NCBI GenBank assembly: GCA_023442945.1
Contig: JAEZWW010000008.1
Location: forward strand, 62,001-126,000
Reading direction: 5' to 3'
Source of the DNA: Pseudomonadota bacterium
Lineage (GTDB): Bacteria; Pseudomonadota; Gammaproteobacteria; Burkholderiales; Burkholderiaceae_C
DNA: 64,000 nt
Within the stretch, counting starts at the first letter, position 1, and the number at the start of each line of letters is the position of its first letter. This document shows, in pieces, positions 63,756 through 64,000 of the stretch. The position numbers and the translations under genes are program-made. A model generated the notes under the pieces. The model worked only from the letters and a program-made list of their open reading frames with translations. It made no database searches and was not told where the DNA came from.

Positions 63756-64000
63756 AGGGTCTTGCAGCTTCGGTGGGCGCCCTGCCTTGCCCTTGGACAC
63801 CCTTCGGCTGGTCTGCGTCGCCAGTGTGTCCAGAAAGGCTTCCCCACCCAGCGCCCAGCCGCTGTGCACGGCCCGCGCCAGGTCGCCATGGCCACCGGCT
63901 TGCTGGCGCGTGCTGACCAGTTCGCCATAGGCCCGTTCGCGTGCAAACGGCGTGTCACCCATCGCCCAGTACAGCGCGTGCGGCGTGACCAGCGGGTCGT
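63744..64000 (-). CDS. REP-associated tyrosine transposase (RAYT), C-terminus (partial)
   Basis: The gene enters from the right edge; the first visible residues are DPLVTPHALYWAMGDTPFAR, followed by ERAYGELVS, HSGWALGGEAFLDTLATQTS and RRVSKGKAGRPPK. This is the recognised C-terminal pattern of RAYT-type transposases (Y1_Tnp), which nick single-stranded REP hairpins. The HUH and Tyr motifs lie outside the window. It is on the minus strand, followed by the TTAATTGGGG motif pair and a copy of the dispersed repeat. Its stop TGA is within the repeat tail. Confidence 0.82.
   Translation of the reverse strand, partial: DPLVTPHALYWAMGDTPFARERAYGELVSTRQQAGGHGDLARAVHSGWALGGEAFLDTLATQTSRRVSKGKAGRPPKLQDPVQD

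Overview
The window is a stretch of high-GC betaproteobacterial chromosome, most likely from a member of the Burkholderiales family Comamonadaceae. The gene orders pilBCD-coaE-zapD-yacG, mutT/DUF815/argJ/secA, sspB-sspA-petCBA, gltBD-mla-ibaG-murA-his-tat and rplU-rpmA-obgE-proB, together with the protein sequences, point there. Family and genus are inferred from recall of gene order and were not computed. Almost everything is core housekeeping DNA. Two tRNAs are present: Pro(CGG) with an encoded CCA, and Thr(TGT).

Layout. 1-6.3 kb: an exported protein N-terminus, proS, divergent rppH and a CNP1-like gene, then proB, obgE, rpmA and rplU on the minus strand. 6.4-13.2 kb: ispB, tRNA-Pro, then the type IV pilus assembly/processing genes pilB, pilC and pilD overlapping coaE, followed by zapD and yacG. 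13.3-18.8 kb: mutT, a DUF815 ATPase, argJ and secA (minus). 19-24.2 kb: dciA, tRNA-Thr, sspB/sspA, the cytochrome bc1 operon and mscL. 24.2-31.1 kb: pdxA, a Nif3 protein, an orphan lipoprotein, a DegS-like protease, tatABC and a HIT protein. 31.1-50 kb: a patatin, a DUF4870 protein and a complete but fragmented set of his genes (E, I, F, A, H, B, C, D, G), up to murA. 50-56.6 kb: ibaG, an ABC-2 exporter and mlaBCADEF. 56.7-64 kb: gltD, an OsmC protein, gltB and the 3' end of a REP-associated tyrosine transposase (RAYT).

Two things stand out. First, the his cluster is interrupted at several junctions by accessory genes. One interruption carries a predicted polymorphic toxin (pretoxin-like middle, C-terminal HNH-type nuclease) with an adjacent SMI1/KNR4-type immunity gene; a second holds a RecF/ABC-like ATPase, another gdhA, another an orphan gene and a BamE-like lipoprotein. 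Second, a dispersed ~50-65 bp element (core GATAGCTGCCTGCGC, then ACTAGGGCCAGAG, then an A-rich tail) occurs about 16 times, in both orientations. It fills or borders many gene junctions, supplies start or stop codons (pdxA, the CNP1-like gene, possibly hisH and the RAYT), merges with a terminator after mscL, and appears once in frame inside a coding gene. The RAYT at the right edge is a candidate mobiliser of this or of a second motif (TTAATTGGGG) found twice beside it.

Start codons were chosen by family alignment from memory and visible ribosome binding sites. Several are TTG or GTG. No searches were run, so all family assignments rest on motifs read by eye.
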